Below the pieces are notes generated by a model, which did not search any database, was not told where the DNA came from, and saw nothing but the letters and a program-made list of their open reading frames with translations. 64,000 nt of DNA from Stigonema ocellatum SAG 48.90 = DSM 106950 (lineage in GTDB: Bacteria > Cyanobacteriota > Cyanobacteriia > Cyanobacteriales > Nostocaceae), in the NCBI GenBank assembly GCA_016903675.1, contig JADQBA010000006.1:1-64000 (forward strand), read 5' to 3'. A program made the position numbers and the translations under genes. The number at the start of each line of letters is the position of its first letter. Within the stretch, counting starts at the first letter, position 1. Positions 44,077 to 53,295 of the stretch are shown here, piece after piece.

Positions 44077-44283
44077 ATGAAAGTTCAAGCGTTGGAGCTT
44101 CAAATTGGAAATCACATCCGAGCCTACTGCAATAATAAGATGCAGACCTGTATAGTGAAACAGATATTTGACTCTGGTCAGAATGTCATCACATTCAGCG
44201 TATCTACATCTGGACATTATCGAAGCTCAGGCTCGTACGTAGTCCGATTCCAGCGAGAGGCTCTGGTTAATTTGGCAACCTAG
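44077..44283 (+). CDS. Small hypothetical protein
   Basis: 68 residues, predicted mostly beta (IGNHIRAYCNNKMQTCIVKQ, VITFSVSTSGHYRSS). Preceded by GATGAGG 12 bp before the ATG and followed by a hairpin, so it is probably expressed. Family not recognised. Confidence 0.5.
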   Translation: MKVQALELQIGNHIRAYCNNKMQTCIVKQIFDSGQNVITFSVSTSGHYRSSGSYVVRFQREALVNLAT

Positions 44284-44368
44284 TTAAGGGCAAACAAACC
44301 CAGTAACTTGTACAAAATTGGGTTTCTGGACTGGTGCTTATGAGCAACCCCCGATTAAAAAAAACCTT

Positions 44369-44398
44369 CAAACCTCAACTGAGTCCGGTTGAGGTTTG
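44369..44398. terminator. Hairpin between convergent genes
   Basis: 11-bp perfect stem CAAACCTCAAC / GTTGAGGTTTG with an 8-base loop. It sits between the 44077 gene and the convergent glycosyltransferase, with an A-run on one side and thus a U-run for the minus-strand transcript. Confidence 0.65.
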
Positions 44399-44418
44399 AA
44401 CTTTGGTGTGGGATGAGC

Positions 44419-45504
44419 TTACATAGATTTAGCTAAACTAACCGCACCGTGAAAATGCCCATTCTTCTTTGCAAATGGCTCCGCTAGAATTTTTCGATAA
44501 ACTGCCTCATAGCCATCAGTCATTTTCTCAGCGCTAAAACAGTTCAATACATGCTCACGACAGGTATGGCGGTCTAGTTCACCAACCTTGCTAACCGCAC
44601 TGACGCATTCCTCAACGCTATTGCAAAGAAAACCCGTCTTTTCATGGACTATTACCTCTTCTGTAGACCCTAGTTTAATAGCAATCACTGGGGTACCAGA
44701 TGCCATCGACTCAACCATCACCAACCCAAACGGCTCTCGCCAAGTGATGGGGAACAGAGTTGCTACCGCGCCACCCATCAAGACATTCTTTTGAGCATGG
44801 TTGGCTTCACCCAGGTATTCAATCTGCTTGCCGTCAATATGAGGCTTGATTTCTTTTTCAAAGTATTCTACATCAACTACATCCACCTTACCAGCCATCT
44901 TCAAGTTCCAGCCTGCAAGTTTTGCAATAGCGATCGCTAGGTGCGGTCCCTTCTCTGGAGACATCCGACCTAGAAACGCTAGGTATGGTGGATTGTCTGG
45001 TTGGGCATAAAACTTATAACTGCTAACATCAATACCATTGTACACCGTCGCTACACAGTTAAGGTCTAACCTTGGTTCCCGCTGTGCATTGGAAATACTC
45101 ACATAAGGTTGGTTTTTTGCATATTTAAACATTTTTTCGTTGTCAGGAGTAAAAATTCCGTGCAACGTGTGAACCGTAGGAGTTTTTACTAGATTGGCGT
45201 AGGCTAGTGCAGCCGTACCCATGTGTGAGTGAATAATGTCAAACTCAACTGAGCGATCATACACTCGACTCATTTGCAGCATTTCATAGATATTGTACTC
45301 CTTGACAGTGGGATCAAGTCGTATGGCACGGGGATGAACTGATTCAAGCTTTGCCAGACTGATAGAATCTCCTGACGCAAAGAGCGTTACTTCGTGTCCA
45401 CGTCGGACTAACTCATCAGTCAGCAGCCCCACTACTAACTCTATTCCACCATAAGCAGGAGGGGGTACTTTCTCCCATAGTGGAGCCACCTGAGCAATCC
45501 GCAT
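44419..45504 (-). CDS. Family 4 glycosyltransferase
   Basis: 361 residues, GT-B fold. N-terminal glycine motif (PPPAYGGIELVVGLL), central GRMSPEKGPHLAIAIA near residue 185, and nucleotide-sugar binding EPFGLVMVESMASGTPVIA near residue 260 (the EX7E motif). A strong Shine-Dalgarno (GAAGGAGG) precedes the ATG. The acceptor is unknown; no sugar-cluster genes are adjacent, so it is a stand-alone enzyme of the trehalose/exopolysaccharide type. Confidence 0.85.
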   Translation of the reverse strand: MRIAQVAPLWEKVPPPAYGGIELVVGLLTDELVRRGHEVTLFASGDSISLAKLESVHPRAIRLDPTVKEYNIYEMLQMSRVYDRSVEFDIIHSHMGTAALAYANLVKTPTVHTLHGIFTPDNEKMFKYAKNQPYVSISNAQREPRLDLNCVATVYNGIDVSSYKFYAQPDNPPYLAFLGRMSPEKGPHLAIAIAKLAGWNLKMAGKVDVVDVEYFEKEIKPHIDGKQIEYLGEANHAQKNVLMGGAVATLFPITWREPFGLVMVESMASGTPVIAIKLGSTEEVIVHEKTGFLCNSVEECVSAVSKVGELDRHTCREHVLNCFSAEKMTDGYEAVYRKILAEPFAKKNGHFHGAVSLAKSM

Positions 45505-45778
45505 AAAAAACCTCCTTCAAAGTAAGATTTAAATCAAAACGCCTACTTTCTTACTAAAAAAAAGTTTCAATCAACTGACTCTGCGTGAGAGTTAAGTTTG
45601 AAAACAACATTAGTAAGAGTACAAGAATAAATTTATATCTATCTTGCTATCATTTTCGTCTACCCTAGGATGGGAAGTTGTCATATAAACAACACAAAAT
45701 ATTATTATTTTTTTTGACTATTAAAATATATTGATTATATCCATAGAGAGATGACAAATTACTCAAAATGAACACTTC

Positions 45779-45853
45779 TATAGCAATCCTATTTAATATC
45801 CGAACAAGGGGGACAAGGGAGATATGTTTGTAACTCCTGCACGGATTGCTATA
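45779..45853. repeat. Short foldback with TATAGCAATCC ends
   Basis: 11-bp perfect inverted ends (TATAGCAATCC / GGATTGCTATA) 75 bp apart. MITE-like; part of a common cyanobacterial repeat type. Confidence 0.6.
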
Positions 45854-46287
45854 GGAAACTAGACAAACCAATATTTGTCGAGATACCACTAACGAGCAGT
45901 AGGTGGAGATATTTAAAGATTAGTAACTTAAGCAGCCATTGGCTGTGGATATGGCTAGAATAGTAATAACAAACATGTGCATTGTGGTGGAAAAGCCAGA
46001 ACTAACAGGCACACATCCTGTGTGTACTGGTGCAACTTGAGGAGACTGAGATTTTTAATCGGGAATGGCGATCGCTGAACTTTTCCCTAAGAAGGAAGTA
46101 ACTGAGTAGGGAAAAAGCATAATCTATAGGAACCTTAAATCATTGGTGAAAAATAGATCATTTAGTCGGTAGGGGTATGCCTACAAACCCGGTAATGCTA
46201 GAGCTACTAGCCTTATCTACTAATGATTAATCCCTGCACATTGCAACTTACTCAAGTAGTGAAAATTGACTTGAAAAAATTACCATT

Positions 46288-46413
46288 ATGAACAGAAATA
46301 ATCTACCTCAACTCAGAAACATTAAGTTCCCTGAACTAAATAGAGCAACTTTGTGGATAGGTGTTGTTCTCGTGCTTGTAGGTTACTGGATTGTCGTCAA
46401 TCTAGTCATGTAA
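46288..46413 (+). CDS. 41-residue single-span membrane protein
   Basis: MNRNNLPQLRNIKFPELNRA is followed by TLWIGVVLVLVGYWIVVNLV and M. That is a polar N-terminus and one clear transmembrane helix. Such micro-proteins are common in cyanobacterial membrane complexes, but I do not recognise this one. The ribosome binding site is weak. Confidence 0.4.
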   Translation: MNRNNLPQLRNIKFPELNRATLWIGVVLVLVGYWIVVNLVM

Positions 46414-46616
46414 GTCAGTAATCTGAATTATGAATTATGAATTATGAATTATGAAAAAAAAGTTTCATAATTCATAATTTAGTCAGCCCAAAAGCTGATT
46501 GTCAGTGCTACTAATAGCCACACCTTCCTGAAGCATAGAATTACCATGCTCAACCTCAAGGGTTTTCTGTATCTATAAAACTAATTTTCTTCATAAGTAG
46601 GTCGGCGTGAATAATT

Positions 46617-46869
46617 AAAGGTTTGTAGTTGCGCAGAGGGCGCCCTAGAGCGTCGGTCAAGTACAAGTAGTTAACACCAAGCGTAGGATATGCATGTTAT
46701 GTAAATCGAACTTTTAGGGACTAAGTTTTAATGCGATCGCTCTTAACTAGACTGAAAATTTGAGCTAGAAACAGACGTTTCGTCTACTCTACATAATTAC
46801 GTTTTTGTCAATCCCTATTACTTGACCGGCGCCCTAGATATGAGCGCTGAAGCGCAACTACAAACCTTT
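46617..46869. repeat. 253-bp foldback (MITE-like) element
   Basis: 18-bp perfect terminal inverted repeats, AAAGGTTTGTAGTTGCGC at 46617-46634 and its complement at 46852-46869, extended inward by GGTCAAGTA / TACTTGACC. No coding capacity. Confidence 0.75.
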
Positions 46870-46953
46870 ACATAAATTTATATAGTTCGGTTTTTCTTAA
46901 CGATCTACTTAATTCATAATTCATAATTCAGTTGATGTACTGAATCGGGTGAT

Positions 46954-48549
46954 TTATCTTTGATAAGGATAATAATACTGCTGATTCATTACGGTGGGCG
47001 GATAACCAGTTACTGGCATGGGTACAGTGCTTCCTGTACCATTGGGTAGAGCAGGATTGATCATCGTGGGCGGATAACCAGTTACTGGCATGGGTATAGT
47101 GCTTCCTGTCCCATTAGGGAAAGCGGGATTGATTATGGTGGGCGGATAACCAGTTGCGGGCATGGGTATAGTCCGAACTGTACTACTGGGTATGGCAGCA
47201 GTTGGACTAAACTGTTGATAAGCAGCACGAGAAATTGAGCTAATTAGTCTTTCAGCGCGGGGGTCATTATTGGGACGTTGTACCATAACAGAAATTATGT
47301 AGCGCTTGCCAGTAGGCATATCAACTAAACCCGCATCTGCTAGCATGGTACTAATATCGCCTGTTTTGTGGGCAATGGTTGCGCCTCCTCCCAAACCGGA
47401 AGGTAGCAGTTGGTTTCTCACAGTGTGGCGCATAATATCTAGCAAGCGATCGCGCGATGGCATACTCAGCACATTTCCTTTAATCACCATCGCCATCAAA
47501 CTCCCCAAATCCTTGGGACTAGTGGAATTTGTACCTTGCAAATCAGGAAGATGATTGCGAATAGCTGTGTTTGTCAACCCCCAACTCTGGAAACGCTGAT
47601 TGAGCACCTCCATTCCACCCAGTCGGTCTATCAGCATATTGGCTGCTGTGTTATCGCTGATTGTGATCATCTTGGTGGCTACATCTAGCAACGAGAACTG
47701 AGTTCCAACACGTTTGTACTGCATATCTCCGGAACCGCCCACAACCATCTCCCGCCGTAGGGTCAGTGTTTCATCCAGACGGATTTTTCCCGCATCCACA
47801 TCCTGGAAAAATGCTATAATAACCGGAAGCTTGATCGTGCTAGCAGCCGCAAAAGTCGAGGAAGCATTTATATCCACGTAAGCGCCACTATCCAAATCTA
47901 CAAAGAAAACTCCTGGAGTAAGATTTGGTGTGCTTACTAATAGATTTTGCATAGCAGTTTTCAGGGAGATATTTTCCTGAGATAAAAATAAGCTGGAACC
48001 TGTATTTGGAGTTGGTTGTGGCTGTGCTTGCTCAACGGTGGTGTTAGATGGCGATCCCGATGTGGCGATGCGAGTAGCAGGGTCCAATACTGACAACAGT
48101 GTACCCACGATGGCACCGATGCCAACTCCGACAATCAACAACCGCAAGGCATACAACATAGTTTTTGCCATGGGCTTTAATCGGGTTTTTCGGGAGTGAC
48201 TAATTTTTTTTGGTAACTCCTGCTTCCGCTGTTTCCGCATCCGAACTTTCTTGACATTAACAGTGTTGGGATTGAACGGTGGGATCTTTCCCTGTACAGC
48301 ATTGGGGTTGAAGGGTGGGATTTTCCGCTTCTCGGTAGTCATTGGTTTCATGACTGGTACTCCCACCCCTGCTCTTTTTATTGGTGTAGCAGTGTTTGGA
48401 GGTGGGTTGACTTTGTAGGACGCACGCAGCGGCTCTGTAGCAAATTTTGCTTGATTATGCCCCAACTTTTTAACTTTGCGAGGAGGGGGCTGGTGACCTT
48501 TGGCGGGTTGACGCCGCCAGAAACCAGTGATGGAGGCTCTCGTTGCCAT
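46954..48549 (-). CDS. Membrane-anchored class A beta-lactamase-like serine hydrolase
   Basis: 531 residues. A basic, proline-rich cytoplasmic N-terminus (1-130) is followed by one transmembrane helix (LLIVGVGIGAIVGTLLSVL, near 140-158), then a catalytic domain with SxxK in STIK (near 240), SDN (near 300) and KTG in AHKTGD (near 395). The tail (450-531) has three 24-residue repeats around PMPVTGYPPT. Class A enzymes cleave beta-lactams; many cyanobacterial homologues are of unknown substrate. The anchor and repeat tail differ from secreted resistance enzymes. Confidence 0.85.
   Translation of the reverse strand: MATRASITGFWRRQPAKGHQPPPRKVKKLGHNQAKFATEPLRASYKVNPPPNTATPIKRAGVGVPVMKPMTTEKRKIPPFNPNAVQGKIPPFNPNTVNVKKVRMRKQRKQELPKKISHSRKTRLKPMAKTMLYALRLLIVGVGIGAIVGTLLSVLDPATRIATSGSPSNTTVEQAQPQPTPNTGSSLFLSQENISLKTAMQNLLVSTPNLTPGVFFVDLDSGAYVDINASSTFAAASTIKLPVIIAFFQDVDAGKIRLDETLTLRREMVVGGSGDMQYKRVGTQFSLLDVATKMITISDNTAANMLIDRLGGMEVLNQRFQSWGLTNTAIRNHLPDLQGTNSTSPKDLGSLMAMVIKGNVLSMPSRDRLLDIMRHTVRNQLLPSGLGGGATIAHKTGDISTMLADAGLVDMPTGKRYIISVMVQRPNNDPRAERLISSISRAAYQQFSPTAAIPSSTVRTIPMPATGYPPTIINPAFPNGTGSTIPMPVTGYPPTMINPALPNGTGSTVPMPVTGYPPTVMNQQYYYPYQR
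46994..47185 (-). repeat. 72-bp tandem repeat in the beta-lactamase-like tail
   Basis: Three units starting at 46994, 47066 and 47138 with GTGGGCGGATAACCAGTT, encoding 24-residue proline/glycine-rich units. Confidence 0.85.
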
Positions 48550-48820
48550 AAAATCAGATGGTAATAATAAAGTATATAATCTAAGTAATATCTATGAGAG
48601 TTTGACTTCTAAAAGCCCCTGATAAATTCTTATTACGCATGGAAATGATACTGACATCAATTTTTAGCACCCCTTAGCATTTTTGTGTTTAGTTTAAGCT
48701 ATAGTTCATAGTTTTGGGAGGATGATTGAAAAAATGGTCAAAGCGCTTACCACGGGATGAGGTACCCGAAGGTGGGAAAATGGTCTCCTCTGTTAGGGTC
48801 AAAATTCAATTAATTTGAGT

Positions 48821-49600
48821 TTATGTATGGCTATTCCCTGACCCCTCTGTAACATCTTTATCATTACCCAGCGCCCATTCTACCTGCCGCAAAACACCTC
48901 GTAACATGGCTACCTCCCTATCTTGTAGCTGAACACGATTATATATTTGTCGGAATTTTTCCATCCGGCTAGCTGCTGTGTGGGGATACAGATAACCAAT
49001 TTGAAGTAGTAGAGATTCTAATTGCTGGTAGTATGCTTCCACAAGGTCTAAAGGTGCGGGTTTAAATTCAGACATGGGAACATAATCTCTGTGTTCTTCA
49101 TCAGTTGAGTGCAGTGGGACACTTTGTGCTAGTTCATAACAGCAGATGGCAACAGCGGTAGCCAGATTCAGCGATGTATAACTGGGACTGGTGGGAATGC
49201 GAACAAACCGTTGAGCATAGTTTAATTCTTCATTGCTTAATCCTCGGTCTTCCCTACCAAAAATCAGCGCTGCTGGTTCTGTTGGTTCCTCCAGTAACCA
49301 GGGTAGTCCTAGGCGGGGATGTTCTAGAGGCATTTTCCAGTCACGAACACGAGCTGTGGTGGCGATCGCCCGCGTACATCCCTGTAATGCTTCTGGCAGT
49401 GTTGCCACTTTTACAGCAGATTCTAAAACATCCTGAGCATGAACTGCCATGTGTTTTGCTTCTATTGAGAGCAGATCGCACTGGGGATTGACTAAAACTA
49501 AATGATTTAACCCAAAATTTTTCATCACCCGTGCTACCGAACCGACATTCATTGGACCTGCTGGTTCTACCAATACGATTCTCACCTGGTCCAATCCCAT
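48821..49600 (-). CDS. trmJ: tRNA/rRNA ribose 2'-O-methyltransferase, TrmJ type (SpoU family)
   Basis: 259 residues from the ATG at 49600 (MGLDQVRIVLVEPAGPMNVG); nine more in-frame codons upstream are less likely. Trefoil-knot SPOUT motifs: NVGSVARVMKNFG, ALIFGREDRGLSNEEL, and SYTSLNLATAVAICCYEL. The helical C-terminal extension fits TrmJ, which methylates position 32 of tRNAs. Members are often simply annotated RNA methyltransferase, so target position is inferred. Confidence 0.8.
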   Translation of the reverse strand: MGLDQVRIVLVEPAGPMNVGSVARVMKNFGLNHLVLVNPQCDLLSIEAKHMAVHAQDVLESAVKVATLPEALQGCTRAIATTARVRDWKMPLEHPRLGLPWLLEEPTEPAALIFGREDRGLSNEELNYAQRFVRIPTSPSYTSLNLATAVAICCYELAQSVPLHSTDEEHRDYVPMSEFKPAPLDLVEAYYQQLESLLLQIGYLYPHTAASRMEKFRQIYNRVQLQDREVAMLRGVLRQVEWALGNDKDVTEGSGNSHT

Positions 49601-49635
49601 TTCTTGCCTCCTTGGATTTGATATCATCCCTGATA

Positions 49636-49785
49636 CTATCCTGAAAATGGCGAGTTCAAAGTGGGCAGATTGTAAGAGGAATTTTCGTTTTTAGCTACCC
49701 GTCTAGCAGCAGCAGCTATCCTCATTTCTTGAGCAAATTCATCAGGATATTTTCTGAAAGCAGAAAAAACGCTGTCTGGAAACAT
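49636..49785 (-). pseudogene. UPF0175-like antitoxin remnant
   Basis: A 49-residue reading frame starting ATG at 49785: MFPDSVFSAFRKYPDEFAQE then MRIAAAARRVA. The pattern FPEEFAQE(I/M)R.AAA is the start of UPF0175 small HTH antitoxins. The expected WYE-LG and HTH part is missing, so this looks truncated. Confidence 0.4.
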
Positions 49786-49898
49786 AATTCTTCACAACTT
49801 CCTCAAATTGTTGATCTATAACGGTAAGTAATCAGGTAGATAGCAACAAGACAAAATTTTTGACTACGAAAACGCGCATAAATCTTCAGAACACAAGC

Positions 49899-50438
49899 AT
49901 GGACGTAAAGACAGTCAAGAAAAAAACCCAATATGCAAAAAGTACGCCTCAAGCGCATCCTAGCGGTGATCAACGCTTCTTGATACTTGATGCAACTCTC
50001 ATGCGCCATCAATATCAGCAGGATGCGCTAATTGAAGTCTTGCACAAGGCACAAGAACTCTTCGGCTACTTAGACAATGACCTGTTACTCTACATCGTCC
50101 ACAGTTTGAAACTGCCACCCAGCCGTGTTTATGGTGTAGCAACCTTTTATCACTTATTCTCTTTAGCACCAAAGGGCGTGCATAGCTGTGTGGTATGTAC
50201 GGGTACCGCTTGTTACGTTAAGGGTGCAGCAAATTTACTAGCAAGCGTAGAAAAGAGCGCCAAAATCCATACGGGTGAAACAACCCCAGATGGTGAACTT
50301 TCACTTTCAACAGCAAGATGTTTGGGTGCTTGTGGAATTGCACCAGCAGTTGTGTTTGATGGCACTGTGTGCGGACACCAGACACCAGAGTTAATTACAG
50401 AACAAATCGAAGGATGGCTTCTACATGGATCTAACTGA
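49899..50438 (+). CDS. hoxE: Bidirectional hydrogenase diaphorase subunit HoxE
   Basis: 179 residues from the ATG at 49899 (frame open to a TTG at 49860). NuoE-like thioredoxin fold with [2Fe-2S] ligands: VCTGTACYV near residue 100 and CLGACGIAP near 145. It passes electrons between the HoxFU diaphorase and other carriers, possibly the membrane. First gene of hoxEFUYH; the stop overlaps the hoxF start by 14 bp. Confidence 0.93.
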   Translation: MDVKTVKKKTQYAKSTPQAHPSGDQRFLILDATLMRHQYQQDALIEVLHKAQELFGYLDNDLLLYIVHSLKLPPSRVYGVATFYHLFSLAPKGVHSCVVCTGTACYVKGAANLLASVEKSAKIHTGETTPDGELSLSTARCLGACGIAPAVVFDGTVCGHQTPELITEQIEGWLLHGSN

Positions 50439-52044
50439 ACTACAGGAAATAGCTCAGAAGGAACGCGCCAACTCCAAGGCTATTCGCATTCGTTGCTGTA
50501 TGGCGGCGGGTTGTCTGTCATCTGGTGCGATCGCGGTCAAAAATAGCTTGTCCAAGGTAACAATAGAAACAGGACTGGCAGAAAGAGTGCAAGTTGCTGG
50601 TGTGGGTTGTATGGGTTTGTGTTGCCAAGGTCCTTTGGTACAAGTTGACGGCGAAGTCGCTTTGCAACGCATTGCGCCCCTAATCTACGAAAAAGTGACG
50701 CCTGAAAATGCTCCCTCAATTGTCGCGGCATTACATGGCGGTGAAGTAAAGGTACAAAAAGGAGATTTGAATCATCCATTTTTTACCAAGCAACTACCCA
50801 TTGTTTTAGAAAATAGCGGCAAAATTGACCCAGAACGCATTGAATCTTACATTGCTTGCGACGGCTATCAGGCACTTTACCACGTGCTGCGAGATATGAC
50901 CCCTAGTGAGGTAGTGGATGCTATTACCCGCAGTGGATTGCGCGGACGAGGTGGTGCTGGTTATCCCACTGGTGTGAAATGGGCTACTGTTGCTAAGGTA
51001 GGGGGAGAACACAAATATGTGATTTGTAACGCTGATGAAGGTGATCCAGGCGCGTTTATGGATCGGAGTGTACTAGAAAGTGACCCCCATCGCGTTTTAG
51101 AAGGAATGGCGATCGCTGCCTATGCTGTAGGTGCAACTCAAGGTTACATTTATATCCGTGCCGAATATCCCATCGCTATTAACCGCTTACAGATTGCCAT
51201 TCGCCAAGCACAACGGCGTGGTTTGTTGGGAAGTAATATTTTTGACTCACCCTTCGACTTTAAGATTGATATTCGCATTGGTGCTGGGGCTTATGTTTGT
51301 GGTGAAGAAACCGCGTTAATGGCATCAATTGAAGGCAAACGAGGTACACCTCGTCCCCGACCCCCTTATCCAGCCCAGAGTGGTTTGTGGGGATTTCCGA
51401 CTTTAATTAACAATGTGGAAACTTTTGCCAATGTCCCTTGGATTATTCGCAAAGGTGCAGAAACCTTTGCCAGCATCGGTACAGAAAAAAGCAAAGGGAC
51501 AAAAGTTTTCGCGCTAGCTGGTAAAATCCGCAACACTGGTTTAATCGAAGTGCCCATGGGAACCACCCTGCGGCAAATTGTGGAAGAGATGGGCGGAGGT
51601 GTTCCAGATAGTGGTACAGTCAAAGCGGTGCAAACAGGTGGTCCCTCTGGAGGATGCATTCCCGCTTCAGCTTTTGATACTCCCGTTGATTACGAATCCC
51701 TCGCCCAACTTGGTTCCATGATGGGTTCCGGCGGCATGATTGTTATGGATAAAAACACCAACATGGTGGATGTGGCCCGCTTCTTCATGGAATTTTGCAT
51801 GGATGAGTCCTGCGGTAAGTGTATTCCCTGTCGTGTGGGTACGGTGCAGTTGTATCAATTGTTAACTAAGATCCGAGCAGGCAAAGCATCACTTGCTGAC
51901 TTGGAACTGCTGGAGGAACTGTGCGATATGGTGAAGCATACCAGTTTGTGCGGTTTGGGTCAGTCAGCACCGAATCCGGTATTTAGTACTTTGCAGTATT
52001 TCCGGGATGAGTATTTAGCGTTGATTAGCTTGCACCAGTCATGA
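50425..52044 (+). CDS. hoxF: Bidirectional hydrogenase NAD(P)H- and FMN-binding subunit HoxF
   Basis: 539 residues. An N-terminal thioredoxin-like [2Fe-2S] part (CCMAAGCLSSG, GVGCMGLCCQGPL) is followed by a NuoF-like core: GLRGRGGAGYPTGVKW (NADH), GAYVCGEETALMASIEG (FMN), and a C-terminal [4Fe-4S] site CGKCIPCRVGT near 470. It oxidises or reduces NAD(P)H. It overlaps hoxE (14 bp) and hoxU (4 bp, ATGA), so translation is coupled. Confidence 0.95.
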   Translation: MDLTELQEIAQKERANSKAIRIRCCMAAGCLSSGAIAVKNSLSKVTIETGLAERVQVAGVGCMGLCCQGPLVQVDGEVALQRIAPLIYEKVTPENAPSIVAALHGGEVKVQKGDLNHPFFTKQLPIVLENSGKIDPERIESYIACDGYQALYHVLRDMTPSEVVDAITRSGLRGRGGAGYPTGVKWATVAKVGGEHKYVICNADEGDPGAFMDRSVLESDPHRVLEGMAIAAYAVGATQGYIYIRAEYPIAINRLQIAIRQAQRRGLLGSNIFDSPFDFKIDIRIGAGAYVCGEETALMASIEGKRGTPRPRPPYPAQSGLWGFPTLINNVETFANVPWIIRKGAETFASIGTEKSKGTKVFALAGKIRNTGLIEVPMGTTLRQIVEEMGGGVPDSGTVKAVQTGGPSGGCIPASAFDTPVDYESLAQLGSMMGSGGMIVMDKNTNMVDVARFFMEFCMDESCGKCIPCRVGTVQLYQLLTKIRAGKASLADLELLEELCDMVKHTSLCGLGQSAPNPVFSTLQYFRDEYLALISLHQS

Positions 52045-52757
52045 TAGTAAAAACTTTAACAATTAATGACCAACTCGTCAGTGCCCCTGAGGATGAAACT
52101 ATCCTCCAAGCAGCGCAAGAAGCTGGAATTCACATCCCAACTCTGTGTCATCTAGAGGGGGTTTCGGATGTAGGCGCTTGTCGCCTTTGCTTGGTAGAAA
52201 TTGCTGGTAGTCATAAACTCCAACCTGCTTGTGTGACGAAAGTTGCTGAAGGTATGGAAGTCCATACAAATAGCGATCGCCTGCAAAAATATCGTCGCAC
52301 GATTATAGAAATGTTATTTGCGGAAGGCAATCACATTTGTTCAGTTTGCGTAGCTAATGGTAACTGTGAATTACAAGACTTGGCAATTGAAATGGGTATG
52401 GATCATGTGCGGTTAGCATACCAATTTCCTCACCGCCAAGTTGATATTTCCCATGAGCGCTTTGGCATTGACCATAACCGTTGTGTTCTTTGTACACGTT
52501 GTGTCCGTGTGTGTGATGAAATTGAAGGAGCGCATACTTGGGATATGGCGGGTAGAGGCACAAATTCCTATGTAATTACTGATTTAAATCAGCCTTGGGG
52601 AACCTCAGACACTTGTACGAACTGCGGTAAGTGCGTGAACGCTTGTCCAACAGGTGCAATTTTTTACCAAGGTTCAAGTGTGGGAGAAATGAAACGCGAT
52701 CGCGCCAAACTGGAATTCCTTGTCACAGCACGGGAGAAGAAGCAATGGCTCTTTTGA
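52041..52757 (+). CDS. hoxU: Bidirectional hydrogenase diaphorase subunit HoxU
   Basis: 238 residues. Plant-type [2Fe-2S] region near 35-65 (LCHLEGVSDVGACRLCLVEI, PACVTKV), then a His/Cys [4Fe-4S] segment, then two ferredoxin-like clusters (CVLCTRCVRVCDE near 150, CTNCGKCVNACPTGA near 195). It wires HoxF to the hydrogenase dimer. It overlaps hoxY by 13 bp. Confidence 0.95.
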   Translation: MIVKTLTINDQLVSAPEDETILQAAQEAGIHIPTLCHLEGVSDVGACRLCLVEIAGSHKLQPACVTKVAEGMEVHTNSDRLQKYRRTIIEMLFAEGNHICSVCVANGNCELQDLAIEMGMDHVRLAYQFPHRQVDISHERFGIDHNRCVLCTRCVRVCDEIEGAHTWDMAGRGTNSYVITDLNQPWGTSDTCTNCGKCVNACPTGAIFYQGSSVGEMKRDRAKLEFLVTAREKKQWLF

Positions 52758-53290
52758 AATTAGCAACGGTTTGGCTAGGCGGCTGTTCTGGCTGTCATAT
52801 GTCTTTTCTCGATTTGGACGAATGGTTGATTGATTTAGCCGCACAAGTGGATTTAGTTTATAGTCCCTTTGTTGATATTAAGGAATATCCCGAAGGTGTG
52901 GATGTGGTGTTAGTTGAGGGTGCAGTTGCTAATGAGGAGCACCTGCAAATGATTCAGACAGTAAGATCGCGATCGCAAATTCTTGTCTCCTTCGGCGATT
53001 GTGCTGTCACTGGCAATGTCACTGCTTTACGCAATCCTTTAGGTAGTGCCGAACCAGTTCTTCAGCGTTGTTATATAGAATTGGTCGATATTCACGGCAC
53101 AATTCCCCATGAACCTGGTATCGTACCAACCTTACTAGATTGGGTGATGCCAGTGCATACAGTAGTATCAGTTGATGTGTATTTACCAGGCTGCCCACCT
53201 TCAGCCACTCGGATTAAAGCAGTACTAGAAGCGTTACTGCAAGGAGAAAAACCGCAGCTAGAAGGACGCGAATTTATTAAGTTTGGTTAA
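52745..53290 (+). CDS. hoxY: NiFe hydrogenase small subunit HoxY
   Basis: 181 residues from the ATG at 52745, preceded by GAGAAG. The frame is open 38 codons upstream, but those lie inside hoxU. Cluster ligands: GGCSGCHMSFLDLDEWL, FGDCAVTGNV and LPGCPPSA hold the proximal [4Fe-4S] centre. It lacks the long C-terminal cluster domain of membrane-bound small subunits, as in soluble group 3d enzymes. Confidence 0.95.
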   Translation: MALLKLATVWLGGCSGCHMSFLDLDEWLIDLAAQVDLVYSPFVDIKEYPEGVDVVLVEGAVANEEHLQMIQTVRSRSQILVSFGDCAVTGNVTALRNPLGSAEPVLQRCYIELVDIHGTIPHEPGIVPTLLDWVMPVHTVVSVDVYLPGCPPSATRIKAVLEALLQGEKPQLEGREFIKFG

Positions 53291-53295
53291 CTTCC

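Larger units (their letters stand above)
45505..46953. other. 1.45-kb intergenic region with foldbacks and one small gene
   Basis: Holds the GT promoter side (45505-45660, AT-rich), a foldback (45779-45853), a complementary pair CTTTTCCCTA / TAGGGAAAAAG near 46079-46118 (possible small RNA or hairpin), a 41-residue membrane ORF (46288-46413), an AATTATGA tandem hairpin (46425-46480) and a 253-bp foldback element (46617-46869). Confidence 0.5.

Noticed and set aside
52631..52744. 38-codon extension of hoxY
   Set aside because: Overlaps hoxU cluster-binding codons; HoxY normally starts close to its first Cys motif.
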